Shown: positions 62,668 through 64,000 of the stretch, piece after piece | How the letters are laid out: the number at the start of each line of letters is the position of its first letter | Numbering within the stretch: the stretch's first letter is position 1 | NCBI RefSeq assembly: GCF_005887555.1 | Contig: NZ_VCIA01000001.1 | Span: 2,170,001-2,234,000, forward strand | Direction of reading: 5' to 3' | DNA from: Lentibacillus cibarius | GTDB lineage: Bacteria; Bacillota; Bacilli; Bacillales; Amphibacillaceae | Length of the DNA: 64,000 bases | Translations under genes and position numbers: made by a program | The notes under the pieces: generated by a model | The model's database searches: none | The model's input: only the letters and a program-made list of their open reading frames with translations | Told to the model about the DNA's origin: nothing

Positions 62668-62788
62668 GAGGCTGGGATGCCTCTGCTCTTTTTAAATATG
62701 CAAGATGGCGGTATACTTGCATAACATACGGTAATAATCCGCCAGAACAGCAGCTCTTTTTCTCGATAAAAGGAGTTGCTGTTTTTTT
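62668..62788 (+). ncRNA. candidate structured small RNA
   Basis: The predicted transcript of about 120 nt contains GAGGC/GCCTC (62669-62684), ATGCAAG/CTTGCAT (about 62697-62721) and TGGCGG/CCGCCA pairing, and ends at AACAGCAGCTC / GAGTTGCTGTT followed by TTTTTT (62746-62788). No ribosome-binding site or convincing open frame is inside. It is followed by about 100 bp before the next gene, so it is more likely a free RNA than a leader. Confidence 0.5.
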
Positions 62789-62890
62789 GCATCTGTCGGT
62801 ATACCGAATAGTCGTGTTTTAATTGTCATAGAAGCGGGTAAAGGGGAGCGTGTAGTAATAAATACCTAAACAGCTAAGGAGGACACAATC

Positions 62891-63166
62891 ATGATTGGTC
62901 AGCGTGTTGTTGTGTATATTAATGATAACAGCCCGGATTGCAAGAAATTGTTGAATGAGCTGAACTATTGGCAGATTGGTTATGAAACAAGGAATGTATC
63001 AAAGAATAGGAGATATATGGAGTACCTTCAGGAGAACGGTATCTTTGGCACACCCGCCACCATTGTGAATGACCAGATGATTTTAGGGTCACAAATTAAC
63101 AAAATTAAACGGGAGCTGGGCATGATGCGGCAGCAATCGTATGGAAACGTATCGAATAACTGGTGA
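62891..63166 (+). CDS. glutaredoxin-like protein with a single active-site cysteine
   Basis: Thioredoxin/glutaredoxin-fold protein of 91 residues: RVVVYINDNSPDCKKLLNEL at the start, GTPATIVNDQMILGS with the cis-Pro in the middle, then a basic tail. In glutaredoxins the site is CxxC with the first Cys as nucleophile; here it is SPDC, so only the second Cys (Cys17) remains. Either it works as an unusual monothiol protein or has lost redox activity. AAGGAGG precedes the ATG. The function is not clear. Confidence 0.78.
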   Translation: MIGQRVVVYINDNSPDCKKLLNELNYWQIGYETRNVSKNRRYMEYLQENGIFGTPATIVNDQMILGSQINKIKRELGMMRQQSYGNVSNNW

Positions 63167-63233
63167 ACATGCACGGTTGTTTCTGTTTAGCATAGACATA
63201 AACTAAGACATCAATTAAAAGGAGGTGTGCGTC

Positions 63234-63590
63234 ATGTTCCGGAAAAACAATCCATACTGGCCACCTTTCGATCACTATATGGACGGCTCCCCGAATGCAA
63301 TGAATAATTACAATTACTATCCTCCCAGTCACCCAACGCCATTTGAATTGTATGCCAAGCCAAAACAACCGATGCCTCAGGATCCGTATGCAATGAATCA
63401 TTACACGTCCGGTTCGATGCCCACGCAAGGTAATCTGCTCCAATATTTCAAGGATGATAATGGTGAACTTGATTATGGGAAAATGCTGTCGACGGCTCAA
63501 CAAGCGGCAAAAACGGCTCAGCAGTTATCGCCGGTTGTCAAGGAAGTGCATTCCATTATAAAACAAATGAATTCAGGTGCCCGGTACTGA
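63234..63590 (+). CDS. YppG-like protein
   Basis: Protein of 118 residues, rich in Pro, Tyr, Asn and Met in its first two thirds, then LLQYFKDDNGELDYGKMLST and a helical Gln/Ala-rich end. This mix of low-complexity Pro/Tyr region and conserved DxxGKM tail recalls YppG of B. subtilis, of unknown, possibly spore-related, role. I start at ATG 63234, nine bases after AAGGAGG; the frame extends three codons upstream into that site. Confidence 0.75.
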   Translation: MFRKNNPYWPPFDHYMDGSPNAMNNYNYYPPSHPTPFELYAKPKQPMPQDPYAMNHYTSGSMPTQGNLLQYFKDDNGELDYGKMLSTAQQAAKTAQQLSPVVKEVHSIIKQMNSGARY

Positions 63591-63667
63591 CAGGCATTGG
63601 GGCACCTGTCATAATGAAGCTGTGAAAGGGGAAATATAAAGTATATCGTGTAATGAGGAGAATGGAT

Positions 63668-64000
63668 ATGATAGGATGTTTAATCATACATGGGTATACT
63701 GGTGGTCCACATGAAGTTGAGCCATTGGCAGCATATTTGCGCGAACACACCAATTGGGAAGTGGAAGTGCCGACACTGCCCGGACATGGTAAGAACCTGG
63801 AACTGGCTCATGTCACGCACACAGCCTGGCTTGATGCGGCGGAAAATGAACTGGAGCATATGAAGGCAAAGACTGATAAGCTTTATTTGATTGGTTTTTC
63901 CATGGGTGGAATGATTGCAGCATATTTGGCTTCAAAGCATGACATCGAAAAATTAGTGCTCCTAGCTCCGGCTAGAAAGTACCTGTCGTTCTTGAAAATG
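63668..64000 (+). CDS. alpha/beta hydrolase (carboxylesterase-like), partial
   Basis: The first 111 codons of a serine hydrolase that runs off the right edge. Visible: the oxyanion-hole motif LIIHGYTGGPHEVEPLAAYL and the nucleophile elbow IGFSMGGMIAAYL with the catalytic Ser; the Asp and His would lie outside. It resembles the short-chain carboxylesterase (Est30-like) family of Bacillaceae. ATG 63668 is seven bases after GAGGAG. Confidence 0.88.
   Translation, partial: MIGCLIIHGYTGGPHEVEPLAAYLREHTNWEVEVPTLPGHGKNLELAHVTHTAWLDAAENELEHMKAKTDKLYLIGFSMGGMIAAYLASKHDIEKLVLLAPARKYLSFLKM

Noticed and set aside
62666..62695. Short leader peptide at the start of the candidate RNA
   Set aside because: The nine-codon frame has no ribosome-binding site and its ATG would lie at or before the predicted transcript start.
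1..64000. Prophage, insertion sequence or genomic island
   Set aside because: No transposase, integrase, phage or plasmid gene; gene content and order are ordinary chromosomal Bacillaceae.

Overview
The window looks like chromosomal DNA of a low-GC Gram-positive bacterium of the family Bacillaceae. Many gene sets match Bacillus subtilis in content and order: fpbNOPQ, treP-treA-treR, htrB/cssRS, yteA, yfhE- and yppG-like genes. An ectoine/hydroxyectoine uptake operon (ehuBCDA) suggests a halophilic or halotolerant relative such as Virgibacillus, Lentibacillus or Oceanobacillus. The genus is an inference. I saw no rRNA, tRNA, prophage, insertion sequence or CRISPR array.

Layout. 1-10 kb: scattered housekeeping genes (partial VanY carboxypeptidase, pepT, rhodanese, tag, amidase, aldo/keto reductase, HD hydrolase, fni, MBL hydrolase). 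10-14 kb: a quinol-dependent nitric oxide reductase with an elaborate upstream region, and a FrnE-like DsbA protein. 14-18.6 kb: a Fur-regulated catecholate siderophore importer. 18.8-27.3 kb: a PrsA-like lipoprotein, then the complete histidine operon hisZGDBHAF-hisIE-hisC on the minus strand, with hisD broken by a frameshift. 28-39.5 kb: murB, the ehu ectoine importer, a B6 kinase, an archaeal-type prolyl-tRNA synthetase behind a T-box, and an ArtPQR-like amino-acid importer. 39.6-47 kb: glutathione peroxidase, trhO, two tandem cold-shock genes with duplicated leaders, small regulators and the HtrB protease. 47-56 kb: cssRS, typA, and the trehalose operon with an unusual EIIA-first TreP. 56-64 kb: an arsenic operon (arsB frameshifted), CapA lipoprotein, DUF368, thioredoxin, VOC protein, and a candidate Fnr-controlled small RNA.

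The most unusual signal is in the intergenic DNA. At six loci there are direct-repeat arrays with a spacing of 21 bp in different sequence families: A (core ACGCCAAAGTT; three loci), B (GCTCAAGTT; two loci) and C (ATCAACGGAAT; 22 units between typA and treP). Family C, and apparently B, alternate between two unit types, giving a 42-bp dimer. A seventh, irregular array (GTCTCGAAA) may be related. The families share no obvious sequence but share the period. Twenty-one bp is two turns of the helix and also seven codons, so the arrays produce spurious open frames. I do not recognise them as a described element.

Other points of interest: a structured noncoding transcript candidate with an Fnr-like site centred exactly 41.5 bp upstream of its predicted start; a palindromic operator immediately downstream of the his promoter -10; two genes (ehuC, glutathione peroxidase) with an ideal ribosome-binding site followed by AUU instead of AUG; and two single-base frameshifts (hisD, arsB). 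Genes were read by eye and by recalled family features only; no database search was possible.
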